Origin: Geothrix fuzhouensis
GTDB taxonomy: Bacteria; Acidobacteriota; Holophagae; Holophagales; Holophagaceae
Reading direction: 5' to 3'
Assembly: GCF_024609325.1 (NCBI RefSeq)
Contig: NZ_JANHMQ010000003.1
Location: forward strand, 62,001-126,000
Length of the DNA: 64,000 nt
Positions 63,268 to 64,000 of the stretch are shown here, in pieces (positions within the stretch are counted from its first letter, which is position 1; every line of letters begins with the position of its first letter). The translations under genes and the position numbers were made by a program. The notes beneath the pieces were generated by a model that was given only the letters and a program-made list of their open reading frames with translations, was not told the origin of the DNA and did not search any database.

Positions 63268-64000
<733 letters not shown>

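Overview
The window is 64 kb of dense, GC-rich bacterial chromosome (roughly two-thirds G+C by eye) with about 56 protein genes, two gene remnants, several hairpin terminators and a few structured repeats. No rRNA, tRNA, CRISPR array, transposase or phage gene was found. The gene content is that of a Gram-negative chemo-organotroph with an outer membrane (patatin-BamA fusion, lipid-A-type acyltransferase) and anaerobic traits (Fe-S and molybdenum enzymes, molybdate uptake). The gene set, base composition and a CGCAGATGTCGCAGAT-type intergenic palindrome suggest Acidobacteriota of the Holophagae (Geothrix/Holophaga-like). That assignment is inference from memory; no search was run.

Layout. 0-5.2 kb: an Fe-S protein divergent from a molybdopterin oxidoreductase, then NADP-type glutamate dehydrogenase. 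5.2-5.5 kb: a 270-bp inverted-repeat element abutting a large PEP/pyruvate-binding protein with two receiver-like domains. 8.5-14.4 kb: a decayed DUF1579 gene, guanylate kinase, an S41 protease, acyl-CoA dehydrogenase and an S9 peptidase. 14.4-22.8 kb: folK, queF, a B12-type radical SAM enzyme divergent from a carbamoyltransferase, then queC, a DUF374 acyltransferase, Hsp33 and an ACE-like M2 peptidase. 22.8-29.4 kb: two linked histidine kinases divergent from modABC. 29.4-36.5 kb: gcvPA-gcvPB, the patatin fusion, rph and rpiB. 36.5-42.3 kb: a SNF2 helicase with a SWIM protein, ridA with a remnant of a second copy, and a PstS-like protein. 42.4-45.9 kb: a Spy-like protein, LytS-type kinase and LytTR regulator operon, plus an orphan Hpt protein. 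45.9-54.2 kb: a lytic transglycosylase, fused isobutyryl-CoA mutase (IcmF), a tetratricopeptide-like protein, an HtrA-type protease and a DUF1573-like protein. 54.3-58.3 kb: a large secreted PKD protein, YjbQ, a flavin reductase and a cation-efflux protein. 58.3-64 kb: a housekeeping run on the minus strand, eno-ftsB-dapF-parA-parB-accD-folC.

The best candidate for an undescribed system is the minus-strand operon at 42.45-44.96 kb. A Spy/CpxP-like periplasmic protein and the periplasmic loop of the downstream LytS-type kinase carry nearly the same Gly/Pro/Met/Arg motif. The operon is preceded by two 21-bp tandem repeats with the period expected of LytTR-regulator binding sites. This looks like a self-regulating envelope or metal-stress circuit in which chaperone and sensor share a ligand-binding tail. 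Other points of interest are the structured 270-bp element that supplies the ribosome binding site of the gene after it, the radical SAM/carbamoyltransferase pair embedded between queF and queC, and a secreted PKD protein whose ribosome binding site can be sequestered by upstream RNA.
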